Of a stretch of DNA of 64,000 nucleotides, positions 33,198-41,300 are shown one piece after another. How positions within the stretch are numbered: the first letter of the stretch is position 1; each line of letters opens with the position of its first letter. The stretch is taken from NCBI RefSeq assembly GCF_001305965.1, contig NZ_JXQC01000003.1, positions 186,001-250,000 of the forward strand, read 5' to 3'. The stretch is from Erythrobacter sp. SG61-1L (GTDB lineage Bacteria > Pseudomonadota > Alphaproteobacteria > Sphingomonadales > Sphingomonadaceae). The notes under the pieces are model-generated. The model was not told the origin of the DNA. It saw only the letters and a list, made by a program, of their open reading frames with translations, and made no database searches. A program made the position numbers and the translations under genes.

Positions 33198-33219
33198 CAT
33201 TTGGCGCCGTGGCGCCCGA

Positions 33220-34299
33220 TCATGTGATCAGGCGCGGTACGCAAACTTCGCGGATGCTGAAGTGCGCATCGGGATGCTCGGTCTTGCCGTCGCGCGGGGC
33301 GGAGCGAATCTGCACCACACCGTTCTTGCCGAAGCCCTCCACCACCGGACGGCCGGCGTCGCGGTGCAGCCACAAGCGCAGCAGGTGGCGGCGGCGCTGC
33401 GGTTCGGGGAAATCGTAGAAGGTAGTCCGGGCATGAAGCGCGGCATAGTTGGACAGCCACTGGATGTCGCCGGGGCGGAAATCCATTTCGATGGCCATGC
33501 CTTCTTCATAGGTGATCTTGTCGAACAGCTCGAGCACTTCGACCTGTTCCGGGGTCAGCTTCGGCACGCCCGGATAGTTCTGGGCAGTGATGATGTAGAG
33601 CGATCCGGCATACATGCTGAACACGCCTTCTTCCATGCTGATCACCGGCGAAGTGTAGGTATCGGCCGGGGCTTCCTGATCCTGGCGGCGCCAGTCCCAG
33701 TGGAAGGGTTCGAGCAGCAGTGGAGCGAGATCCGGGCGGCGCTTGAGGATCTCGTTATAGATCTGCGCGCCGGAAACGAGGCAGGATGCGCCGCCGGCCA
33801 TGGCCGGACGCAGGCACATCAGGGCCACCACGTCCGAACTGTCGGAGTGGTAGACGAGCTGGTCGCGTACCTTGGAGGACTTGGCGGTGGGATCGTCCAT
33901 CGTCTTGTCGGACGTGGCATAAACGTGGTCGATCAAATCGCCCATTTCGTTCTGGCGGATCGGATCGCCCATGTAGAGGCCGAGAATGTAGTAGATGGCC
34001 GAGGAAAGCGCGTCGGAATAAAGATAGGTGCGCAGCCCGCGAACGAGAACGAAGCCGCGGCCATAATCCACGTCCTTGCCCCATTCGGCTACTGCATCGG
34101 CGCAGGCGACCAGCGGATAGTCTTCCTTCTGTACGAAGCGCAGGTCCGGGTCTTCTTCAACGAAGCGCTTGCCCAGTTCCTCTAGCTCCGCGACCTGTTC
34201 GTCGGACAGCAGGTAAACCCAGTCCTGCCGGGCCGAAAGTTCGTCACCGCGCCAGGCGGCCTCGGTGCGCACGGGTTCCAGCTCGGTAATCACGGACAT
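33220..34299 (-). CDS. TauD/TfdA-family dioxygenase, gamma-butyrobetaine-hydroxylase-like
   Basis: The 359-residue enzyme is longer than TauD. It has the proximal iron ligands H151-x-D153 (YHSDSSD), a distal His in NYAALHARTTF and an Arg in RRRHLLRLWL, the pattern of larger TauD-superfamily oxygenases. GGAGA six bp upstream supports ATG 34299. It is divergent from the TonB receptor gene, and the two probably share control in the 371-bp gap. It should use 2-oxoglutarate and O2 to oxidise an intermediate of the island's pathway. Its target is unknown. Confidence 0.88.
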   Translation of the reverse strand: MSVITELEPVRTEAAWRGDELSARQDWVYLLSDEQVAELEELGKRFVEEDPDLRFVQKEDYPLVACADAVAEWGKDVDYGRGFVLVRGLRTYLYSDALSSAIYYILGLYMGDPIRQNEMGDLIDHVYATSDKTMDDPTAKSSKVRDQLVYHSDSSDVVALMCLRPAMAGGASCLVSGAQIYNEILKRRPDLAPLLLEPFHWDWRRQDQEAPADTYTSPVISMEEGVFSMYAGSLYIITAQNYPGVPKLTPEQVEVLELFDKITYEEGMAIEMDFRPGDIQWLSNYAALHARTTFYDFPEPQRRRHLLRLWLHRDAGRPVVEGFGKNGVVQIRSAPRDGKTEHPDAHFSIREVCVPRLIT

Positions 34300-34670
34300 C
34301 GGACAGTCTCCTTGTTCGGCCAGTCTCGCGGAATCGACACAGCTGTAACGTGCCTGCCGCAATATTGTGTCTATCCCGAGTTGCGAAAAGCATCTTGGCC
34401 GGTCGTGCAGAATTTCTGTTCCGGGCGCGAATCATATGCGTTCTGAGGCAAAGCGCCTCCCGACCATTAACCATCCCGATATGGGAAACTGCCCCGGTGC
34501 GAGGGGTGGAGGCGCGATCGCGTCAACAAGTTCTGCGCGACTCCTCAAGATTGGAACGCCGCTTGATGGCTCAATGTAAGGCAAGCGGTACCCCGGCAAA
34601 CGGGGGCCTCTCAACAGGGTATGAGATGAGGGTGCCTCGAGCGGGTTTCGATTCCAATCGGGGAAGCGCG
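34300..34670. other. Divergent promoter region, TauD-type gene / TonB receptor
   Basis: The 371-bp gap contains no credible gene. It has a short repeat GAGGC-AAAGC-GCCTC at 34445-34459 and a palindromic CAATATTG at about 34360. No clear operator pair is visible. Promoters for both flanking genes must lie here. Confidence 0.5.
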
Positions 34671-37058
34671 ATGACCATGACAAGAAATAACAATCGTAAG
34701 TTTCTGCTCGCCGGGGTTGCTCTGGCCGTTTTGGCGCCCAGCAGCGCCTGGGCGGAAGAAGCAGCTGTTGAATCCGGCGAATATGAGAACGAAATCGTCA
34801 TTACGGCGACGAAGCTCAACACCAGCCTGCAAGATGCATCGCTTTCGGCAACGGCAGTTACCGCCGATACGCTGAAGCAGAACAACATCACCGACGTCAC
34901 CGGCCTTAACGGCAGCGTGCCCAGCCTCGTGGTCGCCAAGAGCGGCGGCGGCGAGCGTATGGTCACCATTCGCGGTATCGGTTCCGAAACTCCGGAAAAC
35001 CTGAACTCGCAGCCGGGCGTTTCCTACCACATCGATGGTGTCTACATCTTCAACTCGATCGCCGCCAACGCGGCCTTCGTGGATGTCGGCCAGGTCGAAG
35101 TCCTGCGCGGCCCGCAGGGCACTACCTTCGGTCAGGGTTCGACCGGCGGTACGATCAACGTCGTGTCGCGCGAACCGCTGCTCGGCAAGTTCGGCATGAA
35201 CGGCGAAGTCGGCCTGGGCAATTACAACCTGATGAATGCCGAACTGGGCATGGACGTGCCGGTTGGTGAAACCCTTGCATTCCGCGTCTACGGCAACCGC
35301 CGCAAGCATGATGGCTATGCATATGCCACCGACGTCGAAGGCTACGACAAGTACGAGCTGGACGACGAGGACTCGACCTCGTGGAAGGCCATGATGCGCT
35401 GGGAGCCGACCGACAATCTGAAGGTCACGCTCGCCACCATCCAGTATGACAGCGACACCCACGGCCCCGCACAGAAGAACGTGCTGGATCCCTCGGAAGA
35501 TCCGCGCATCGTGACCCAGGACTATCCGGGCCGCTCGGTCGTGAATACGGACCTGTATTACGGCACCATCGCGCTGGATCTGGATTTCGCCACGCTGAAG
35601 TCCATCACCAGCTACCAGAAGCTGCACAGCGAACAGAGCTGGGACGGCGACGGCCTGAATGCCGACCTGTTCAGCGATGTCACCTACTGGGTTGGCGCGA
35701 ACCCCTGGGAAACGGGTTACTTCAACTACGACCACGTCGCCCTGTGGGAAAGCAACAACGAAAGCTGGACCCAGGAAGTCAACCTGGCATCCAACGGCGA
35801 AGGCGCGTTCAACTGGATCGTCGGCGGTGTGTATCTCTGGTCCAAGAACGACCAGTACATTGTCGAATATCGTGGCGCTGACGACGTGCTGGTGCGCGAT
35901 CCGCTTCCCTCGAGCGCTTCGTGGGACGATCCCAACGTCCAGTATCTGACCTATGCCAGCCTGCAGTCGGCTACCCGCAAGGCATGGGCCGCCTACTTCC
36001 AGGGCACCTATGACGTGACCGACAAGTTCTCGGTTACTGCCGGCATCCGTTACAACCATGACGAATATAGCGGCACGAGCGACAGCATCAGCGGCGGTGA
36101 AACGCCCTATACTTCGGGTCCGTACATCCAGCCTTCGGTCAGCCCGGGCCTTTCGACCAACGAATGGACCGGCAAGTTCGCGCTGGAATACAAGTGGACG
36201 CCGGAAAACATGGTCTATGCCAGCTATACCCGCGGCTTCAAGCCGGGCGGTCTTAACGGCAATTCGACCTCTTACGTGAACTTCGGTTGGGAAACCGGCA
36301 TCAAGCCGACCTATCAGCCGGAAATCGTGGACTCGTTCGAAATCGGTACCAAGAACCGCTTCTTCGACAACGCGCTGCAGCTCAACCTGTCGGGCTTCTA
36401 CTACAAGTACAAGAACATGCAGTTCCTCGATGAGGATGCGATCCTGTACGGCGAAGGCACGGCCAATGCTCCCAGCGCGAAGATCTACGGTCTCGAACTG
36501 GAAGCCAACTATCGGATCACCGATAGCTTGCGCCTGGAAACCAGCCTGTCGCAGCTTAACGGCGAATTCGACGAGGACTACTACGCCCTCGATCCGGTTG
36601 ATGCTCTCGCTGCCCAGAATGCAGCCGGCTATCCCGACTGGCTGTTCTGGTCGAACTACTATGCCGCTTCGCTCGCTCGCGAAGGTGCACGTTCGAACAT
36701 CAACGGCAACAAGGTGCCCAAGCTGCCGAAGTGGCAGGGTTCGGCCGCGCTCGTCTATGACGGCAAGGTTGGCCCGGGTAATCTGACGGCCCGCGTGCAG
36801 TACCAGTATCGCGGTGAGTTCTTCTACCGCGTGTTCAACAACGAGTTCTACGACACGACCCCGGCCTACAGCGTAGTGAACCTGTTCGTTCGCTACGAAC
36901 CCGAAGGCAGCCCGGTCTATGTCACTGCTTCGGTCAGCAACCTGTTTGACGAAGCCGGCGTGAACTCGCGCTTCTCGGATCCCTACGGCAGCTCGCAGGG
37001 CTTCGAAACCTACATCGCGCCTCGCCAGGCGATCTTCTCGGTCGGCTTCAAGTTCTGA
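34671..37058 (+). CDS. TonB-dependent outer-membrane receptor
   Basis: The 795-residue protein has a signal peptide (residues 1-27, ending SAWA), a TonB-box-like NEIVITA, and a plug domain with VLRGPQGTTFGQGSTGGTINV. A 22-strand barrel follows, ending in the terminal aromatic FSVGFKF. The ATG at 34671 follows GGGGAAG; the preceding frame is not coding. It imports a large or scarce substrate with energy from TonB. Its position before the amidohydrolase and allophanate hydrolase genes suggests that its ligand is the nitrogenous compound degraded here. It is not a recognisable siderophore receptor. Confidence 0.92.
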   Translation: MTMTRNNNRKFLLAGVALAVLAPSSAWAEEAAVESGEYENEIVITATKLNTSLQDASLSATAVTADTLKQNNITDVTGLNGSVPSLVVAKSGGGERMVTIRGIGSETPENLNSQPGVSYHIDGVYIFNSIAANAAFVDVGQVEVLRGPQGTTFGQGSTGGTINVVSREPLLGKFGMNGEVGLGNYNLMNAELGMDVPVGETLAFRVYGNRRKHDGYAYATDVEGYDKYELDDEDSTSWKAMMRWEPTDNLKVTLATIQYDSDTHGPAQKNVLDPSEDPRIVTQDYPGRSVVNTDLYYGTIALDLDFATLKSITSYQKLHSEQSWDGDGLNADLFSDVTYWVGANPWETGYFNYDHVALWESNNESWTQEVNLASNGEGAFNWIVGGVYLWSKNDQYIVEYRGADDVLVRDPLPSSASWDDPNVQYLTYASLQSATRKAWAAYFQGTYDVTDKFSVTAGIRYNHDEYSGTSDSISGGETPYTSGPYIQPSVSPGLSTNEWTGKFALEYKWTPENMVYASYTRGFKPGGLNGNSTSYVNFGWETGIKPTYQPEIVDSFEIGTKNRFFDNALQLNLSGFYYKYKNMQFLDEDAILYGEGTANAPSAKIYGLELEANYRITDSLRLETSLSQLNGEFDEDYYALDPVDALAAQNAAGYPDWLFWSNYYAASLAREGARSNINGNKVPKLPKWQGSAALVYDGKVGPGNLTARVQYQYRGEFFYRVFNNEFYDTTPAYSVVNLFVRYEPEGSPVYVTASVSNLFDEAGVNSRFSDPYGSSQGFETYIAPRQAIFSVGFKF

Positions 37059-37066
37059 GCCACCGG

Positions 37067-37090
37067 CATTCCACCCTTGCGGGCGGAATG
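37067..37090 (+). terminator. Hairpin after the TonB receptor gene
   Basis: Arms CATTCCACCC / GGGCGGAATG (one mismatch) with a TTGC loop start 9 bp after the stop. Only a short ATTTG follows, so it may be a weak terminator or an RNA-stabilising hairpin. Confidence 0.5.
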
Positions 37091-37110
37091 ATTTGAAGAA
37101 ACAGAATTGC

Positions 37111-37142
37111 GGCTCCTTCCCGTCCGCATACGGGAAGGGGCC
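37111..37142 (+). promoter_or_regulatory. Leader hairpin before the amidohydrolase gene
   Basis: A 13-bp stem with one G-U pair (left arm 37111-37123, right arm 37130-37142, 6-nt loop) lies 39 bp before the ATG of the amidohydrolase. It may be a transcription attenuator or an mRNA-end signal. Confidence 0.4.
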
Positions 37143-37181
37143 GTAACCACGTTTGAAACGGGCATATTGGAAACGGATTGC

Positions 37182-38579
37182 ATGACCGAAAAGCCGATTA
37201 TCGAAGCCGATCTCCTCATCACCGGCGCGGAAATCATCACCATGAACGCCCAGCGTCATGTGATCCGCGACGGGGCGTTGGCCATCAAGGGCAACCGCAT
37301 CGTGATGGTGGGCAAGCGGGAAGAAGCGGAACGCATCGTCCGCGCGAAGGAAACGCGCGACGGCAGCAACTTCGTGATCTCGCCGGGTTTCGTCGACGGC
37401 CATATCCACATTACCGCCGATCCGCTGACCCGCGGTTTCGTGCGCCGCGTTCCAACCGATAGCTGGAACGACAATCTCACCAAGTGGGTCATCCCGCTGT
37501 TCAAGTCGCAGACCCCGTCGGACGAGAAACTCGCCGCCCAACTGTCTGCGCTGGCGATGATCCGTTACGGCACTACCACTTTCCTCGAAGCGGGCACGGT
37601 GATCCATCTCGACGATGTGATGGAAGGCCTTGCCGAGGCAGGCATTCGTGGCCGCGTGGGCCAGTGGGTCGAAGGCCGGGCCTACGATCCTTCCGCCGAT
37701 CAGGCTGCCAAGATCGCCGATGCGATTGCACTGCTGGAAGGGGAAGTGGAAGCCTATCCCGACGATGGCGATTGCATGCTGGCCTGCTGGCCGGTGCTGG
37801 TCGGCCATTCGACCAATCCTGACGAGGTCTGGCTGGCCGCAAAGGCACTGGCCGACGCCAAGGGGCTGAAGGTTTCTGCCCATATGAGTCCGCGCCAGTC
37901 AGATCCTGACTGGTTCATGGCCCGTTATAACCGCCGCCCGATGGAACACCTTGCAGACATTGGCGCGCTGGGCCCCAATGTCTGCATCACGCACCTTGCC
38001 GCGATCGACCGCAGCGAGATGGAACTGGTGGTGGAAACCGGAACGACCTGCATCCATTGCCCCGATGCCGCCTTCAAGGGCGGTATGGGCCTGGCCAAGC
38101 AGGGCCTGCATCTCGAAATGATGGAAGGCGGGGCCACGGTGATGTTGGGGACGGACGGCAATGCGACCGATATCCTGTCTTCCGCGCGCCTGATGGCTGC
38201 CGGCTATCGCGATGCGCGTGGCGATCAGGATCTGCTGCCTTCCACCACCTTGATGGAACTGATGACCGTCAACGGTGCGAAGGGCATGGGCTGGGAAGAC
38301 CGGATCGGCACTCTCGCCCCCGGCTACAAGGCCGATTTCGTACTGCATGACACGCGCCTGCTTGAATGGGGGCCGATCTTCGATTCGGTTGGCCAGCTTG
38401 CCCAGCATGCGCCGCCGAACGGTGTTCACAGTGTGTGGATCGACGGTCGTCAGGTGCTCGACGGTGGGCGCAACCTGCTGCTCGACGAGGAGAAACTCCT
38501 CGCAGAAGCGGTGCCTGCCGGGAAGGCGCTGGTTGAACGCACCGGGCTGCCGATCCGAACGCCGTGGCCCATCCTCTGA
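37182..38579 (+). CDS. Amidohydrolase-superfamily hydrolase/deaminase (AtzA/TrzN/SAH-deaminase-like)
   Basis: The 465-residue protein has the metal ligands H74-x-H76 (GHIHITAD), H234 (VSAHMS), H271 (THLAAI) and D325 (GTDGNATD), the single-metal arrangement of the AtzA, TrzN and S-adenosylhomocysteine/methylthioadenosine deaminase group. It would remove an amino or other leaving group from a heterocycle, or hydrolyse an amide ring. ATG 37182 fits family starts. It is followed by a VOC gene and an allophanate hydrolase gene. A triazine-type or purine-type substrate would fit; the sequence does not decide. Confidence 0.88.
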   Translation: MTEKPIIEADLLITGAEIITMNAQRHVIRDGALAIKGNRIVMVGKREEAERIVRAKETRDGSNFVISPGFVDGHIHITADPLTRGFVRRVPTDSWNDNLTKWVIPLFKSQTPSDEKLAAQLSALAMIRYGTTTFLEAGTVIHLDDVMEGLAEAGIRGRVGQWVEGRAYDPSADQAAKIADAIALLEGEVEAYPDDGDCMLACWPVLVGHSTNPDEVWLAAKALADAKGLKVSAHMSPRQSDPDWFMARYNRRPMEHLADIGALGPNVCITHLAAIDRSEMELVVETGTTCIHCPDAAFKGGMGLAKQGLHLEMMEGGATVMLGTDGNATDILSSARLMAAGYRDARGDQDLLPSTTLMELMTVNGAKGMGWEDRIGTLAPGYKADFVLHDTRLLEWGPIFDSVGQLAQHAPPNGVHSVWIDGRQVLDGGRNLLLDEEKLLAEAVPAGKALVERTGLPIRTPWPIL

Positions 38580-38709
38580 GATGACGGAAATGCGTCGCGA
38601 CACGCCATGTCGTGCGCGTAGAGTTCAAAATCTGGGCATCAGTGGCAAAGTGCCCATGCGTCTGCGGTGATAGGTTGCAGGCCAATCCGTAGTGGAAGGA
38701 AGCACCAAG

Positions 38710-39201
38710 GTGAATCAGATCGTTCATTCGGTTGGCCCCAAGAAGGCCACCTGGACCCACCTCGCACTCGCTGTCAAAAGCGTCGATGACACTATCGCCT
38801 GGTATGAAAAGTACACGCATCTGCGTGTTCTGCGCCAGCGCGAAGACGAGGATGGGAAGAACGTCTGGCTTGCCGATCCGAACGAGAAGGATCGCGCATT
38901 CGTGCTCGTGGCCGGGCAGTTCTTCGAAGGCCATGATCCCTTCGCACCCAAGCAGCACCTTCCGCTGGGGCCCTTTGCTCATATCGGCATCGAACTGCCC
39001 ACCAAGGAAGCGGTTGACGCTGTGGCCGAACTGGGCCGTGAAGGCGGCTGCCTTGCCCTGGGCCCGATGCAGTTTCCCAAGGAAGACGTGGGCTACATCT
39101 GCTTCCTGAAGGATCCGGACGGGAACACGATCGAATTCTCCTACGATCAGGGCGTGTTTGAAACGGCTCGCGAACTCTGGCAGGTTGGCGTCGACGCATG
39201 A
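38710..39201 (+). CDS. VOC (glyoxalase-fold) family protein
   Basis: The 163-residue protein has THLALAVKSVDDTIAWYEKY with a likely first metal His, a middle FAHIGIEL with a second His, and DPDGNTIEFSYD with the last acidic ligand. This matches metal-binding VOC enzymes. GGAAGGA at 38694-38700 supports GTG 38710; a GTG at 38692 is an alternative. It is between the amidohydrolase and allophanate hydrolase genes. An epimerase, lyase or dioxygenase role is possible. Confidence 0.82.
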   Translation: MNQIVHSVGPKKATWTHLALAVKSVDDTIAWYEKYTHLRVLRQREDEDGKNVWLADPNEKDRAFVLVAGQFFEGHDPFAPKQHLPLGPFAHIGIELPTKEAVDAVAELGREGGCLALGPMQFPKEDVGYICFLKDPDGNTIEFSYDQGVFETARELWQVGVDA

Positions 39202-39210
39202 TTGTGCTGG

Positions 39211-39230
39211 CGGGCGCCTTCGGGCGCCCG
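39211..39230 (+). terminator. UUCG-tetraloop hairpin
   Basis: An 8-bp perfect stem CGGGCGCC / GGCGCCCG with the extra-stable TTCG loop, 9 bp after the VOC stop and 29 bp before the allophanate hydrolase ATG. No U-run follows, so it may stabilise the upstream mRNA or reduce read-through. Confidence 0.55.
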
Positions 39231-39259
39231 GTAGCTTCCTTATCTGATGGAGTAGCGGA

Positions 39260-41044
39260 ATGAGCGAACGTATCGGGCCGTTCGGCTCGATCGGGGTAAT
39301 CCTGTCTGCGGTGCGTTCGGGCGAAAGTTCGGCGGTCAAGATCGCGCAAGATGCCCTTGCACGTGCGGATGCCTATGAGGCTGTGCAACCGCAGGTCTGG
39401 ATTTCGCGGGTTCCCGCCGCCGATGTGCTGGCCGCCGCCGCCGAGGTGGACCGCAGGATTGCCGCGGGGGAAGACCTTCCGCTCGCGGGCGTCCCTTTCG
39501 CCGCCAAGGACAATCTCGACGTTGCCGGGATGGTGACGACGGCAGCCTGCCCTTCGGCAGGCTATGTTCCCGAACGCTCGGCACGAGTGGTGGAACTGCT
39601 GCAGGTGGCCGGTGCAGTGCTGATCGGCAAGACCAATCTGGACCAGTTCGCTACCGGCCTTGTGGGGACTCGTTCCCCCTACGGCGCCTGTGGCTGCGTA
39701 TTCGACAAGGCCTTCGTCTCGGGCGGATCGAGTTCAGGCTCTGCCGTTTCAGTCGCGGCCGGTGTAGTCGCCTTTGCGCTAGGCACCGATACGGCGGGTT
39801 CAGGCCGGGTTCCCGCAGCGTTCAACGGCCTTGTCGGGCTGAAGCCCACCAAGGGCCGCTGGAGCACTCGCGGATTGCTTCCGGCCTGCCGCTCGCTCGA
39901 TTGCGTCAGCGTGTTCGCCCATTCGCTGGAGGATGCCCGCGCGGTGGACGCCGTGCTGACATCTTTCGACGAGGAAGACATCTATTCGCGCGAGGCCGGC
40001 GCTTTCGCTGCACCCGAAAAGCCGCGCATCGGCATTCCCCGCAAGGAAGATTTGCACTTCCTGGGCGACGAGGATTCCGCCGCTTTCTACGCCGAGGCTG
40101 CGCGTCATGCCGCCACGCTGGGCGAAGTGGCGGAAGTGGATATTTCCCAACTGCTCGATTGCGCGCAGCTGCTCTATTCCGGCCCTTGGGTGGCGGAACG
40201 CACTGCCGCGCTGAAGGATCTGCTGGAAACCAACCCCAAGGCGATCCACCCGGTCGTGCGCGGGATCGTCCAGTCTGGTGTGAGCAAGAGCGCGGTCGAT
40301 GCCTTCGAGGGGCAATATGCCCTCAAGCACTATGAACGGGCCGCACAGGCCATCTGGCGCGCGGTGGACCTGCTGGTGCTGCCCACCACGCCCACGATCT
40401 ACACCAAGGATCAATTGCTGGCCGATCCGGTGGCGCTGAACAGCAATCTGGGCCTCTACACCAATTTCGTGAACCTGCTGGACATGAGCGCGCTGGCCAT
40501 TCCGGCAGGGTTCCGCGCCAATGGTACGGGTTTCGGCATCACGCTGATGGGCCCGGCATGGGCCGATGGCTTCCTGCTCGATTTCGCTTCCGCCTTTCAG
40601 GAGAACCAGACCATGTCCGCCACGCCGCCGCTCGACGAAACGCCGCACAAGGCGGACATCCATCTCGCCGTGGTGGGCGCGCATCTGCATGGCATGCCGC
40701 TCCACTTCCAGCTGGAAGAACGCAATGCCCGGCTGGTCCGTAAAGCCAAAACCGCGCCCGCCTATCGCCTCTATGCAATGGAAACCACGCCGCCCAAGCC
40801 GGCACTGATCCACGTGGGCGAAGCGGATGGTTCTGCGCTGGAACTGGAAATCTACGAGATGGATTACGCCAGCTTCGGCAGCTTCGTGGAAGAAGTTCCC
40901 GCGCCGCTGGCCATCGGCACGGTGACGCTGGACGATGGCAGTGAAGTGAAAGGCTTCGTGGCCGAACCCCGTGCGATGGAGGGATCGAAGGACGTCACGT
41001 CGTTTGGCGGCTGGCGGGCCTATATTGCCTCGCTGAAGGGGTAG
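39260..41044 (+). CDS. atzF: Allophanate hydrolase
   Basis: The 594-residue protein has the amidase-signature triad K83 (FAAKDNLD), S157 (GGSSSGS) and S181 (TDTAGSGR). The spacing equals that remembered for AtzF of Pseudomonas ADP (K91, S165, S189). After residue about 455 it continues with the C-terminal allophanate-hydrolase domain (HLAVVGAHLHGMPLHFQL ... FGGWRAYIASLKG), which removes N-carboxy groups. Both domains are present, so it should convert allophanate to ammonia and CO2. No urea carboxylase gene is nearby, so its allophanate probably comes from biuret or a ring-cleavage product rather than urea. Confidence 0.92.
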   Translation: MSERIGPFGSIGVILSAVRSGESSAVKIAQDALARADAYEAVQPQVWISRVPAADVLAAAAEVDRRIAAGEDLPLAGVPFAAKDNLDVAGMVTTAACPSAGYVPERSARVVELLQVAGAVLIGKTNLDQFATGLVGTRSPYGACGCVFDKAFVSGGSSSGSAVSVAAGVVAFALGTDTAGSGRVPAAFNGLVGLKPTKGRWSTRGLLPACRSLDCVSVFAHSLEDARAVDAVLTSFDEEDIYSREAGAFAAPEKPRIGIPRKEDLHFLGDEDSAAFYAEAARHAATLGEVAEVDISQLLDCAQLLYSGPWVAERTAALKDLLETNPKAIHPVVRGIVQSGVSKSAVDAFEGQYALKHYERAAQAIWRAVDLLVLPTTPTIYTKDQLLADPVALNSNLGLYTNFVNLLDMSALAIPAGFRANGTGFGITLMGPAWADGFLLDFASAFQENQTMSATPPLDETPHKADIHLAVVGAHLHGMPLHFQLEERNARLVRKAKTAPAYRLYAMETTPPKPALIHVGEADGSALELEIYEMDYASFGSFVEEVPAPLAIGTVTLDDGSEVKGFVAEPRAMEGSKDVTSFGGWRAYIASLKG

Positions 41045-41062
41045 GGGCTTTTACACCCAAAC

Positions 41063-41207
41063 CCGTTCGTCCTGAGCCTGTCGAAGGACGCGCGAGACGT
41101 TAATTGTTGGGGCATTGTAGCATCGCCAGTTCGCGTTCGGCATCCGGCCGAGGCGGCCCCTTGATCAATGGGTAGTGCGCGTCCTTTGACAGGCTCAGGA
41201 CGAACGG
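41063..41207. repeat. Inverted pair of 31-bp CCTGAGCCTGTCGAAGG repeats
   Basis: Left copy 41063-41093 and right copy 41177-41207 are reverse complements with a single mismatch, separated by 83 bp with no gene. The same core is at 8879-8909. It lies between the convergent allophanate hydrolase and phospholipase genes. Nothing else was recognised in this 256-bp gap. Confidence 0.8.
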
Positions 41208-41300
41208 TGGCTGGGGCGAGGAATGAAAGCCGGATGGGGCGGCGTTCATCACCCTGTCCGGACAAACGCCCGGCGCTCGGGCGCCGCGCTCTCCCAACTC

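Noticed and set aside
34611-37883. 1090-codon open frame antisense to the TonB receptor and the amidohydrolase start
   Set aside because: It mirrors two genes with clear family motifs, its protein has no recognisable domain, and long antisense frames are expected in high-GC DNA.
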